This document shows positions 1-10,873 of a DNA stretch of 64,000 bases, piece by piece. The notes under the pieces are model-generated. The model made no database searches. It was not told the origin of the DNA and saw nothing but the letters and a program-made list of their open reading frames with translations. The stretch comes from Trichodelitschia bisporula. Lineage: Eukaryota > Ascomycota > Dothideomycetes > Phaeotrichales > Phaeotrichaceae. The DNA is taken from positions 879,933 to 943,932 of the forward strand of contig ML996692.1 of the NCBI GenBank assembly GCA_010356995.1. Reading direction: 5' to 3'. The first letter of the stretch is position 1. The number at the start of each line of letters is the position of its first letter. Both the position numbers and the translations under genes were made by a program.

Positions 1-1403
1 AATGCGTTCACCGGCACCCGCTCACCCGTACTCCGCCTCGCATGCGGCCCGTTCCCGAGCCGAGCCCTCGCCCAGATCATCCACCCACAAGCGATGATCT
101 TGTCCAGACCCAACGGCCAAGGATAGGAAAGGCGCATCCAAACCCCATCTTGAGACTCCTGCACCTACTATTTTCTCCCCACACTGATATTCATCTCTCA
201 CCGGACACCGATCCCCGCGTTCCCCGCCCGAGCGCATGTATCTGGGGTTAGGTCCGGGGAAGCGGGGAATGGAGTCTTCTGCAGCCGTCCTGAATGCAAG
301 CTCCACAGGACACATGCACTAACAGTCTTGACAATCCTCACCGGCCAGAGCAGCTGCAGAGACGAAGAGATGCAGAGGGGCGCGCAACACAGGCAGCAAA
401 AGGAACGCCTCAAAGGGATAAACTTTAGCCAATATACAGGCCTAACGCCTTCCCTAAGAATCCGATGCAGAAAAAGCGGGGTTGCAGCGTGGGGGTGCTC
501 AGAGGACGCGCCGCCCGGCGACGCTGTACGTTGGTACGGTAACACTGCGAAGGTGCTGAAAGCACTAAGGGATGGGTCTCAGGCTGGACGGGCGCAGCTG
601 TGATGGGGTCAACGTGACTGCAATGCACCCCCATTGAAACACCGGGCGTCAGGTCTTACAGCCCAAGATCTAACAAAGACTTCGCCCAGCAAACTGTACC
701 TCTGTCTCAAGTGCGCCATGCCCTTGGCGAATCTTAGCTACAAAGGTTGTTGCTCCACCAAGGCACACCCGCCGGGGTCTCCGGCGCTTCTGGACGGCTT
801 CACGATCTTTATCATATCTTGCCAAGTAATTAGCTGCGGCTTCATTAGCCCTGGAGCCACTTCTTCAGAATCAAATCTGCGGGAATACTTAGGTATCCGT
901 GACCGAACATCGCATAAGCCATGATGGATTAACACGTGTGGCTTCTTTTATCGACGTTCACAAATGCAGCAACACTATGGCGGTAGTATAGGTAAGAACT
1001 TGTACTTTTGCGGCTATTAAGCATGTTGGATATAGAACCCCGAATGATAAGCACGCTCGCAAAAGAGAAAGGCTATTGTGTGCGACCGGTGCACTAGAAC
1101 CGCCAAGCAGACCCCCCGAGGCCGTGAAACCAGCTGTGACCACAGCCTCACTCCAAAACCCGACGGCAAAGAATAGATGTCATCCGAATTGACCATGAAA
1201 ACTGCAAAGGCAACCGGAAGAAACGCGGATGAAAGTGCTGTCACCGTCCCCTTATCAGACAGTTAGAAAGCGGAACCTCCCCAGTAAGGGATTCCTCCTC
1301 CGAGCATGAGCGACGACGGTTGATGGAGCTGTCATTGCCAAGTGATGTCAGCGACACCATGCCAAGCTGCGTGACGGTGCGCCGATATCCCAAGTAGGCA
1401 CCC
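1..1403. other. No gene recognised
   Basis: Short overlapping frames occur on both strands, but none shows a recognisable motif, splice pattern or biased composition. I see no RNA gene here. The right part is the 3' flank of the minus-strand gene that ends at 1404. Confidence 0.6.
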
Positions 1404-1814
1404 TCATTCCTGCTCGATGTCGACGTAGTCCGAAGTGCCCCTGTCCCCGCCGTTGTGGACTGGGTTGAGCACCAGGAAGCGGCGGCGGAACAAGGCGCTG
1501 CCGGAGCTGGCAGTGCTGCTGGAGCGCCTGTCCTTGATGATCTTGTCCTCAGGACCGGCGGGGGTGCTGAGATCAACGGCACAGGGCTCACCGCTGAGCA
1601 GTGCAGTCGAGAGCGCCGATGTGAGCGGGCTGCCGGCGGCAGCGGTGACGGAGGGGGAACCCTTCTGCGTGGGGTAACCTGCCGACAGCACCGGAGCCAG
1701 GCTGAGGAAGATGGAGTCGCGACGGTGAGTCGGCTTCTGCTGAGGGGTGGGGATGGCGAGAAGCGAGGGGGAGTCAGCAGCAGCCTGCGTGGTCTTATCG
1801 GCGGAAGAAGTCAT
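1404..1814 (-). CDS. Small conserved fungal protein, function unknown
   Basis: One uninterrupted frame of 136 residues opens at an ATG at 1814. It is rich in Ser, Ala and Pro and looks mostly disordered. It has an Arg/Ser patch (DRRSSSTASSGSALFRRR, about residues 95-112), then a conserved-looking tail, FLVLNPVHNGGD at about 113-124, and an acidic end. From memory, many ascomycete genomes encode small proteins with an RRxSSS stretch followed by a RFLxLxPVHxGE-like motif, so I read this as a member of that unnamed family. No signal peptide, membrane segment or enzyme motif is visible. The sequence upstream on its own strand is CT-rich, as expected for a fungal leader. The role is unknown. Confidence 0.72.
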   Translation of the reverse strand: MTSSADKTTQAAADSPSLLAIPTPQQKPTHRRDSIFLSLAPVLSAGYPTQKGSPSVTAAAGSPLTSALSTALLSGEPCAVDLSTPAGPEDKIIKDRRSSSTASSGSALFRRRFLVLNPVHNGGDRGTSDYVDIEQE

Positions 1815-4800
1815 TCTGGTGAGGAGAGGGGGTGAGTGTAACGCTGAGAGTGGAATTTGATGTGAAACTGAGAGGTGGTGGACGGTTGACAGAAGAGGGC
1901 GAGGTTGTTGTTATTGTTGTTGGAGAAAGATGGAGAGCGCTGATGAAGTGCGGAGGTTCGTTGGCGAAAGAAGGCAGCAGCAGAGGGTCGCGCCTGCTTT
2001 TTTTATATCTGGCCAAGTTGGGGGGAGGGAAGGCAGGAGCGAGGCGTGGCGGGGTGATAGTAAACGTCGACCCGTGGGTGAGACACGTGGATAGGCGCCG
2101 CGCTGGATTCGAGCGGGGGGCAAAGAATTGCCAAAATCTTGTGTTTGGCAATTTTTGCTTTGTTTTCAGGCGTTGCGCGCCTTGTGCGGTGGGCGGTGTG
2201 AACTGCGTCACTACTGAGGAGGGGCTGACCGAGCAGGAGGGGCGAAGAGATGTTGTGGTGGGTAGATATCCTGGGCAGTAGGGCCGTAACGTGAAGTACT
2301 CCGTCAACTATCAGGAGTTTACCCGGCGATAATGCAAACGGGATATCCGAAGACCGAAGAGAACTTTTTCTCAATTTTTGATTTTCGATCAACTTGTCTT
2401 GCCTAAATCCTAGCTCCGGCTGAAGGGAGGAGATGATGGAATGGCGGGGGACGGAAGCGTAACTACCATCAGGATCTTGTCGCTGCGGGAAAGCATGGCT
2501 TAACTTATACTCGATTGTCGGAAAAGGAAATCAGATATGCGACCCTAGCCGTTCCCCAGGCGAACGATCCCTATGACGGCGGAGTGCGGCGATACCTGGC
2601 TTGTCATTCGTCAATGCTCGGGAGTCGACGAACTGAACTCGGGAGTGGGACTGCGGAAGGTCGTGTTTAGAGCCATGCACTATGGGACTCTGAAGTGGTA
2701 TCAAGGTAGATTTCTGGGGTAGACTGGCTTTAGCGGCGATTCCTCCCGGTGTCCCTATCACATCCGAAAGAGGGGTTGGACATTGCCTTGGAATTACACC
2801 TTCCCCTCCACCCTCTCATGCTCCTCACACTCTTCGCTCCCCTTGCCTGAAATTTGGTTTATCCTCGGTGACCTGACATTCTTTACTGAGCGTGCAGTTC
2901 GCAGCAATCATCGCGACTGATCAGCAAAATTCGCAGTTAGGCGCTGATAGTCGGACAGCTGATTAGTCCAAGGCGTATCACCAGACCCGCGGCGCAACAG
3001 GCCTCGGCGCAACCACGGGGGGCAATTGGCAATAGACAGTCACGTTGTCCACTTCTTCTTTGCCGGAGGGTTTGAGAAGCTCGAAGGAGCGCTTATTCTA
3101 CCGGCAATTTGATGGGGAAGATAGGTAGGGGGGGGTAGGGAAGGGAAGGGAGAAAAAGGCGGTTTAGTGTGGATGGCATGACAGTGAGAAGATGTTTGCG
3201 GGCGGAAGGCAGGCCTTGTATCATGCCTGCTAATCTCCCCGCATTCCCCAGATCGCGGAAATCGGGAGATTTACCAATAACAGCCCGCCGCTGCCTCCGG
3301 TACGTTTTCGGGGTATCGGGTCTGATCGGAACGGCCGCCCATAGAAAGATACCCCTGCCGGCCTCACCTCAAGTCGACTTCACGATGCCCTAAAGCCTCA
3401 CCTCATTGGCTCTCATTGACGAAATCGCTGCCAGGTACTCGTTTTCCGCCACACTCACACTGCAAGGTTTTTTGCCGCAGCTACGGTAATGGCTCGTGCC
3501 GCGAGGGTCCCACCTGTGCTGAGCTAAGGCGCTGAGAAGCTTCGCAGCAGCAACATCAAGCTTCCTGATGCGAAGCTCTTTGAGACCGCTCTCATGCCTA
3601 TCATCTCCTAGTTATATTCGAACCTTCCTTCCATGATTGACATGCAGTGGGAAGCCAGATACGCATGTTTCACGTCTGAGGTTCTCTTCTCGTCGGCTAA
3701 TCCGTCCTTGGACCCAACATGGGGCATTTGGCAATGTCACGGTTTTCGTTCTACCGGTTAAAAGTCACCTCCCGAGCCACTCGCAATCTCGGTCACCGTT
3801 TCTCTAAACTTTAGAATCCTGGGTGTCTCGGAGGCCTCGCCATAGTCCCTGCCTGAAGCTTGTGTAGTGAACTCAAGTTTGCAGGTGAAGCCGTTCTTTG
3901 CTGCCCGAATTGCAGCCCGAAAACTTCAACGGCTCGAGCGGCATCTCTCAGCACCACCACTGTTCGGATGACCCTGGAACGATGGGACATTGGGGTCGGT
4001 GGTATTGACGCCTAACAGCCCCGCAAGATCTGCAAACATATCGATAGATACGTCAAATGCGGTATGCAATGTGCCACATTTCGCCCACCGGCATTGCAAC
4101 CCGCCGCAAGATGAAGTGACACGATGCAGAGGCGGATTTCCTGCGTGTCCTTGACCTTAGACACCGTGAATCGCCTGGATGGGTACATGATCATGTATCG
4201 CTCTGTAACGCGAGCCATCGGTATTGAAGGTGGCATCGTCTCCGGCATCCCGACTGGTCCAAACGTGTACCGGAATTAGCAACGAGACATTACAGTTGCC
4301 GCGGACAAGAATTCGATTGCAGAACCAGTGACCGAATATCCTACATCTCTGATGAGCCCGCCGTGCCGTTGACATCGCGTGGAGGCTCGCCGCTCCTCGG
4401 TGCAAGTCACCTCTACAATTCAAGAAGTAATCGTCGCACTTCCTTCCCAAATACCATATACGCGTCCCTCCTGCTCGCATAGCGAGTAGCTTACAGGATA
4501 TGGGCATTTGCGTCTGCATCACGACGCAGGCGAGGAGCATTTCGGAGATAGAGGAAGGTATGAGGCTCATGGGAGAGTTCAGGCATCGTGTGTTTGTACA
4601 GTACGGTGCAAACAGGAGCCTCGGCCAAGCCTTTGAGTTTGTGCACTTTGCACATGTGTTTCGGAGGCTCCGCCTGCGCTGCCTTGTTTTGTTTGAGCGC
4701 TCGTCACTCCGTGCCCATCTGTCCTCAATATGAGGGCCTACATCCTGACCACGGTACCTGGTACGGCAGCTCGAACAGCCGACGAGTGTTCGTTCATTTT

Positions 4801-7800
4801 CAACTTTGCGGCTGTGTACCGTATTGGGATATCTGTGACAATCCAAGCACGGGAAGGGCTAGGAGGGCATGATATCCTAAAGCTGAAGGACTTGTAGTAT
4901 CATGGCTTGAACAAAGCCGAGTATTGCCAAATCTGTTTTCTAATATGGAGCAACCCACGCTTTCAAGCGTTCGCGCGAGAACACGATATGTGCGAGACAG
5001 GCAGCCGATTCAAAAGCCTAGATCCTCCCATACATTAGCAACGCATCAAGGGGCCTGGGTTCCACCACCTTTCATCTAGGTAAGAGATCTTGCATCTCAA
5101 TCCATGGTTTGGGCCACATCGTGACGAAGTTTATACAGAAACATGGTGTGACCCAGGAAAGCACCAAGGTTCACACTTCGGCAGCTCATTTCGGCGGTCG
5201 GCACCGCGTCTAGAGCAGCAACCGAAGGTAGCCGACGGGGCCTTGGGCCGTGAAGAAATTGAACGAGCGCATTACGCCGATGCCGAGTCTCGGCGCGGAG
5301 ACGTCCGAAAGCGCTCACCTGAGCGCGCTGGAGACTCCTGTAGCACGACTCCAGTAGTTACTATTCCCGGGATATGGCTGTTTGACCTTCGTGCTCGCCG
5401 GGACCGATGGCGGTAGACGCGCACGATTGCAAAACAACACTCGCGTGGAATACTCCGTTTCGAAGAGCCCGACCCGACGTGCCGGGAACGGTGTATATCT
5501 CATGATAGAGTCATGCTTGCCGAGGCGGGCGAGCAGATGCGGCACATTGGCGTACCGTCGGCGTCGGCGGGAACCAGCCGAACCTGAGACTGTTCAAGAA
5601 CTCGGTGGTTGCAGTTTCGCCTACCCTGGTGGGAAATTCGTCAGCTTCCAGGAACAGCGACTACGGTACGGTACGGGTACCTATTTCTCGTTCTAGACGC
5701 TTCGAGACTCTGGCCTAACGAGCGATGTGATCAGTCGCGACATGAACGTGATCTCTGATATGCATGTGGAAGGCGACTATGGCGTCGTGGCTGGAGCTGG
5801 TGCACGGCTGCGGAAGACTCGCGTCCACGCCGCACGGAGTGGGATGCATGCTCTAGGCGACGCCTCCCCAGGGTTCCTTCCGTCTTCCAGAGACCGCCGT
5901 TGGACGGTGGGGCAGGAACACCGTGAACGCCACTGCCTTGTTCAGCCTCAGGTCAAAAGCTCGCAAAAGTGGCCGTTTCATGTTTCTCAAAGGTCCGGGC
6001 GGGACGGACATCTTTCCGACTCCTCTTCCAAATTGCATCAGGTCTTTGACCCCAGGGAGAACAGAGGAGGCTGGACGGCCCGGATCTCGTGGTCATCCTG
6101 CTTGCTCGGAGCGCATTGTCGTCATGTCCACGACTCGTGGCAGTTATCTGTCATGAAACAGGCTGCGGCTCAATCGGAAACCGCTTCCGCTCAGTACAAA
6201 GCCTTTCGAAGCAGGCTTTCCGGCGACTTCGCTCCACGTCTCACAAACGCTGCGGTCACCGAGGCCCGGCGGCTTGCGTGCTGCTTTTCCACCCATCGCC
6301 AGTCAGACGTCAATCAGCAAGCCGGCGGGCGGGCTTTGGGAGTCGTGGAGCAACGCCGCACGACCCGCCGGCTTCTTACGCTGCTGATGAGGACCTGCCG
6401 CGGTGCATTAGGTGCTACGGCGCGTGGCTGCATTTGCGGAGTTTGTGCGAGCGGGAGCTAGCATCTTGGTGTTGTGGTGCTGTGAAGGTTGCATATCAAC
6501 TCCATTACACCACATCGAGTCCACACTCCTTGTGTTCGTAAGGTTCAGTAAACTGTCTCCAGCGCCGCCGACGGATGCTCGGGCTCTGACAGATCGGATG
6601 GCTTCGCACTTCGATTACTGATTTCTTGCCGATCTCAGCAGTCTCCAGGCCGACATCTGCGTTCCCCAAAGCTGCATTATCTCTCCAAGGCGGGTGTGCG
6701 CGGTAGCGTAAGTGAATACATGCAACCATGGTGTCGCATCTGACCAAGCGCCACACGCGGCCCGGAATGGCAAACCGAAGTTGCCACATGGCTTTCGCTT
6801 TCGCCGCAGTGCAGGTATCTCGGAATCTAACGTGATGGCCTCTAGCGGCACCTTAATGATCCCGATGGATGTGCAGTACGCTCTGCACCTAACTGCCGTC
6901 CAAGTGTTTGTGATGCACGAATGAGCGGAACAAGGGATGTAGTTCAAGAAACCCTCATGAACACCTGCTCCCTAGTGGAAGCAAAATCCCCCATCCATGC
7001 GGCATGGGAGTCGGGCGTCCACGGCGCGCGAAGCCCTGTAGATCATGTCGCCAGGGTTCCCGCGTGGATTGTTCTATGTGGCTTGCAGAAAAACTTTGGC
7101 CTTGACGATCAAACAGGAACTCAAAGATACATATGCATCAAAAGTAGAACGGGATGGAGGTAAAAAATGGAGCATGTAACGATTCGCGTCCCGGACAGCA
7201 AGACGACGCGGCAATTGAAGCAACAGGGCAACGTGCGGACTTTGCCTTTCTGCAAGCTTCGGTTTGCATGCCGATAGCCGTCATGGCGCGTGGAGCCTGC
7301 TGTGCGAGTAACGACTGCCATGTGCTAGGGAGCAAAGCGGGAGAACCTCAATACTGGAGCGCCGGCCCGCCACTTCACAGACTCGGAACAACTTCCAGCG
7401 ATGTTTGATTATTGCACCGGAGCCATTGAGACGGTTGCAGCGGTAATTCGGTAGGTAACCGGCTGCTCCAACAAACACCGGCGGCCAAGGCGCGTGCCTG
7501 CGTCCGAAAACCAATAGTATATGCGTAGTTGTTTGTGAAAATGGGAAGGTTGCGATCATTACATGTGTGGTACCTGACGATAGTTCGCAGAGCGGCGTTC
7601 GTTCGACAAGAAAAAGAGGCCACATGCTGGCAAGGCTGAGGAGGTGCCTGAGGGCGAAGCCCACGCGTGCCCCGTGTTCCATGACAGGGCGCGAAGCGAA
7701 GATCGCCGACGATCACTTCGGCGTGCGTTTCGACGGCTGCTTCGCACAGGGCATGCAGCAGGGTCCCCCATCGATAGAAAATCGAGCCATTAGGGTCTAG

Positions 7801-9900
7801 GGAAGACCCGGGTGTTGCAAAGGAAGAATCGCAACATGGCTCGTTGCTGCTGCTACCGCTGCTGCTCGGACCGTGGAGAGTGAAGCGTCAAGCTGCGTAG
7901 CTGGGACGGGGCGGCGGCGTAGGGTAGATGTCATGCGAGGGAGAACCTAGCAAACAGGTACCGGCCTCTGAGCCCTGCGGAAACCATGATGGCAAGCGAT
8001 TTTTCTCGAAGCGCGATGCAAACGAGGGGCACATCGTGGGCCTTGCAACAGGCCGAAAACGTGCATTGGCTGCAGCTTCAGACATGGGGGAGGGAAAGAG
8101 GAGAGATGCAGACAGGGAAGGAGAGTCGTAGTTGAATCGAGAGCATTGAAGGTTCGGAGAGACCGTTTACGATAATCTCGATATATCAGTATCAAGAATC
8201 CATCGCGGGTGGCCTCTGCAACTGAAGCGTTGCACTGTGCGCCTATTCCGAGCGGTTTCCGAGGGAGGTCAAGGCGTCGACGGCGGTGGTTTGCGATGGT
8301 GGAGGTGGAGGTGGGTATAGAGGGGTGGGGCCCCCTTCAGTTGACGCCTCCTAGCGACCTAAACCCCATTCAGGTCCCTTGCGCCCTCGTGGACTTGTCC
8401 CTTATGAGCTTTTACAACAGACGAGAAGTGTGTGACAAGCCGTGTCGTCTCCAACAGAGAGCCGGTGCCGGCGGGCCTGCTGTCTGCCACAACGGCATAT
8501 CCGCAATTGGGGACCAGGTAAGGGCTGCAGACAGGCAACATACACTGGACATTGGACGAGACGAAGTGCTCGTAGCTTCGCGGAAGCGCGGGCGGGACTC
8601 GGGTAGAGCATAACGCAGAAGGGTAGTTTGAATCGTGATTTGAAGGTTTGTCGTGTGGGCTGTCGTGAAGTTGCGGGGACTAGAGATAAGCGGGACTAGT
8701 AGAACTGCAGCTCGCGGCAACACACCCTCACACCCACACACCCCACACTAGACTTGCCCGCAGTTGACCAAGCGTCACCATCTTTTCTGAGGGTTGGCAA
8801 GGAACAGACGATGGAAGCGTCCCTACAGGCTGAGCATTTCATGGCCTGGACAGGCCACGGCAGGTAATCACCCACCTTCTAGCCGTCTATGGCCTGGGTG
8901 GGGAGGGGTTAAGGACGCTCCTTATCCGGATGCACTCAATCTGAAGGTGTTGCCAGTTAGTGGCAACCTGCAAGCACCTTTAGCGCTAAGCGCACACGGC
9001 AAAATAGGCCACGCCCCGGAAATGTGCCCCTAGGGCCAGCTTACTTTGTGTAGTTTGCCTATTGCTGTCGTCAGTGTGTGCGTGTGTGTTCTCAGTATCC
9101 CAAGCCAGAAGCTGCTCAAATCATCGCTTCACTCTTTAGAAACGTCCATCACAGCTTCACGGCTTTACCGGGCGCCTAACCGATGTGATGGGACCAAGCT
9201 TCTCGTTCCTCCTCTCGCCAAAAAAGTCATGGAACCATCAATAACCGCCATCGGCGAGCTGATGTCCCTCTTCCACATTTCGACTGCCTTTCGTAAAGCT
9301 GTGATTTGCCAGGCTCTCCCTGCTGCAATGTTACCGTGCAGTAACTCCGTAGCCCGCACGGCCCAGCGGGTCCCTGGTCTCGCTCTTTCTGTTGGCAACT
9401 GGTGAGAGTGAAATGTGAGGGCAAAGAGGAATGGCGCTGAAGCGCAAGGCTATTGCCGGAGCACCGCAAAAAGTTAGAGACCTGGTCCCTTTCAGAGGTT
9501 CATGAGTAGCCAACAATGGGCCATTCATCCCCGGGTCAGAGAGCATTGAAGGGCCCAAGGGCATCTCCACGTGCACGATGGATCAAAAGACTCTGAGCCA
9601 GCCTTCAATGTAGCAGAAAGAATACGCCCTTCCTCCCTAGCCATAGAACGCTAACTTGAAGGATGATTCCCCGTCGAGTTGCTGGGTGTTCTGTGGGAGA
9701 ACCTGACCGTATAGAGGTGCCTCTGGCGGCGGAGAGAAGGGAGAGGGAGACGGGTAGAGTGGTGGGGATGGGTCGACCTTGCCTTTTCCCGCGTGGGAGT
9801 GGAGTCAACGGTCAACTGCTTGTCGCACTTGATGTCGCAAACGGCAGCAATTTAATCAGGTTATCCATACAGTACTCATCATTTCGGACTCGCGAAGAGA
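1815..9900. other. About 8 kb gene-poor stretch
   Basis: The first 500-600 bases are the CT-rich (on minus) leader and promoter of the gene ending at 1404. Beyond that, many medium frames overlap on both strands, the longest about 230-245 codons near 4.2-4.8 kb (minus) and 5.7-6.5 kb (plus). They lack recognisable domains, and several open only at non-ATG codons. Base composition is ordinary rather than AT-rich, so this is not an obvious RIP-mutated repeat. A purine-rich tract lies at about 3112-3160. I cannot support a gene, but a multi-exon or species-specific gene could be missed. Confidence 0.5.
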
Positions 9901-9916
9901 GATCCTGATACCCTCT

Positions 9917-9924
9917 TATAAAAG
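9917..9924 (+). promoter_or_regulatory. TATA box of the small Cys-rich gene
   Basis: TATAAAAG at 9917-9924 is a near-perfect TATA element. It is followed within about 100 bases by a strongly pyrimidine-rich tract running to about 10700, which is how leaders of strongly transcribed fungal genes look. The next plausible start on this strand is the ATG at 10712, so the leader would be about 750 nt unless it is spliced. Confidence 0.5.
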
Positions 9925-10019
9925 TATCCTCCCGCCCCCAGTCCTAGTATACGCTTTTCCTGGTCGATACTCTGCTGTCGATCGATACCAGCTCACCTCA
10001 AAAAGAGTCAATAATCATA

Positions 10020-10711
10020 TTCTAAACGTCCCCCATCCCACTCCAAACACCACCACCTCCTCCTTCAAAACACACAACCCTCCCCACCTCTCCCCCCCTT
10101 CCCCTCACCCCCTCGCTCCACCACCCCCTCACTCTTCACTACCCCCTCCTCGCCCATACATACCTCCCCTCCCCCCCCTCCTCCTCTCGTCCCATCTTTT
10201 ACCCATCTACCTCCAAAGTTGCTTTCCTCAATCAACTATCGCCTACACACACACACACACACATAACACCTCCCCGTCGAACACTGGCCGCATCTACGTC
10301 TTCCACCTATTCGCTTCTCCAATCCCTACATCGCCCTACCACCCACCTGAAGCTTGAGCTTGCTTACTCTGTCGACTCTCATCTTACCACGCTCCGACTT
10401 TCGCTAGGACTGCCTGCAAAAGGGTCCAATTGCTTTCCCCACAGCCTGTCGGCACGTTCGCATTCACTCCCGTCAAAGCCCTAGCTCGCGCTTGCCCGCC
10501 TTTATTTGCTCGTGAAAGCGCGCTTCCTCCACCCCCGCCCCCGGATTCCACGCGAAGAAAGCGCCTTTCAATCTCGGGGTTTCCCTCGCGCATTCCCGTC
10601 TCGACTCTGCTCATTCATATTTTTTTTCTTCGAAGAGAACATCAGCTCCCTTCTACCCCATCACAACCAAGCCAGACCTCCTCTTCTCTGCGCCCCAACT
10701 TCTCACACACC
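10020..10711 (+). other. CT-rich 5' leader with an AC microsatellite
   Basis: This roughly 690-base tract is dominated by C and T, with long runs of CCTCC and CCCC, and includes an AC dinucleotide repeat at 10245-10263. Such pyrimidine tracts mark transcription starts and leaders in filamentous fungi. The tract ends directly at the ATG of the small Cys-rich protein. Upstream ATGs exist within it, so uORFs or a leader intron are possible. Confidence 0.45.
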
Positions 10712-10873
10712 ATGTGTCAACGAATAATACATATCTACGGATGCGGCCACCAAAACGAGAATGACTTTGTGCCATGCGCAAGTTCGAGGACACACGGCCG
10801 GCAATGTCCTACGGCCGACATAAAAATACGTTATGTCAAACACGACGAGAAGTGCGAGTATTGTGATGGATGA
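10712..10873 (+). CDS. Small Cys/His-rich protein, likely metal-binding
   Basis: The ATG at 10712 opens a 53-residue protein that starts MCQRIIHIYGCGH and ends VKHDEKCEYCDG. Six Cys and several His are spread along it: C2, C11/H13, C22, C31, then C48 and C51. This suggests a compact zinc-binding fold, which is inference. From memory, very small fungal proteins with an MCxRIIHxYxCGH start and a KHDEKCxxC end are widespread and unnamed. The start is favoured because Met1-Cys2 matches that family and it directly follows the long CT-rich leader. A GTACG donor-like site just after the stop could mark a 3' UTR intron. The function is unknown. Confidence 0.68.
   Translation: MCQRIIHIYGCGHQNENDFVPCASSRTHGRQCPTADIKIRYVKHDEKCEYCDG

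Noticed and set aside
4157-4846. 229-codon minus-strand frame as a gene
   Set aside because: Cys and Arg are scattered with no pattern, no promoter-like leader is present, and no family resemblance was seen.
5727-6461. 244-codon plus-strand frame as a gene
   Set aside because: It opens at GTG, overlaps other long frames on both strands, has no domain, and its composition looks random.
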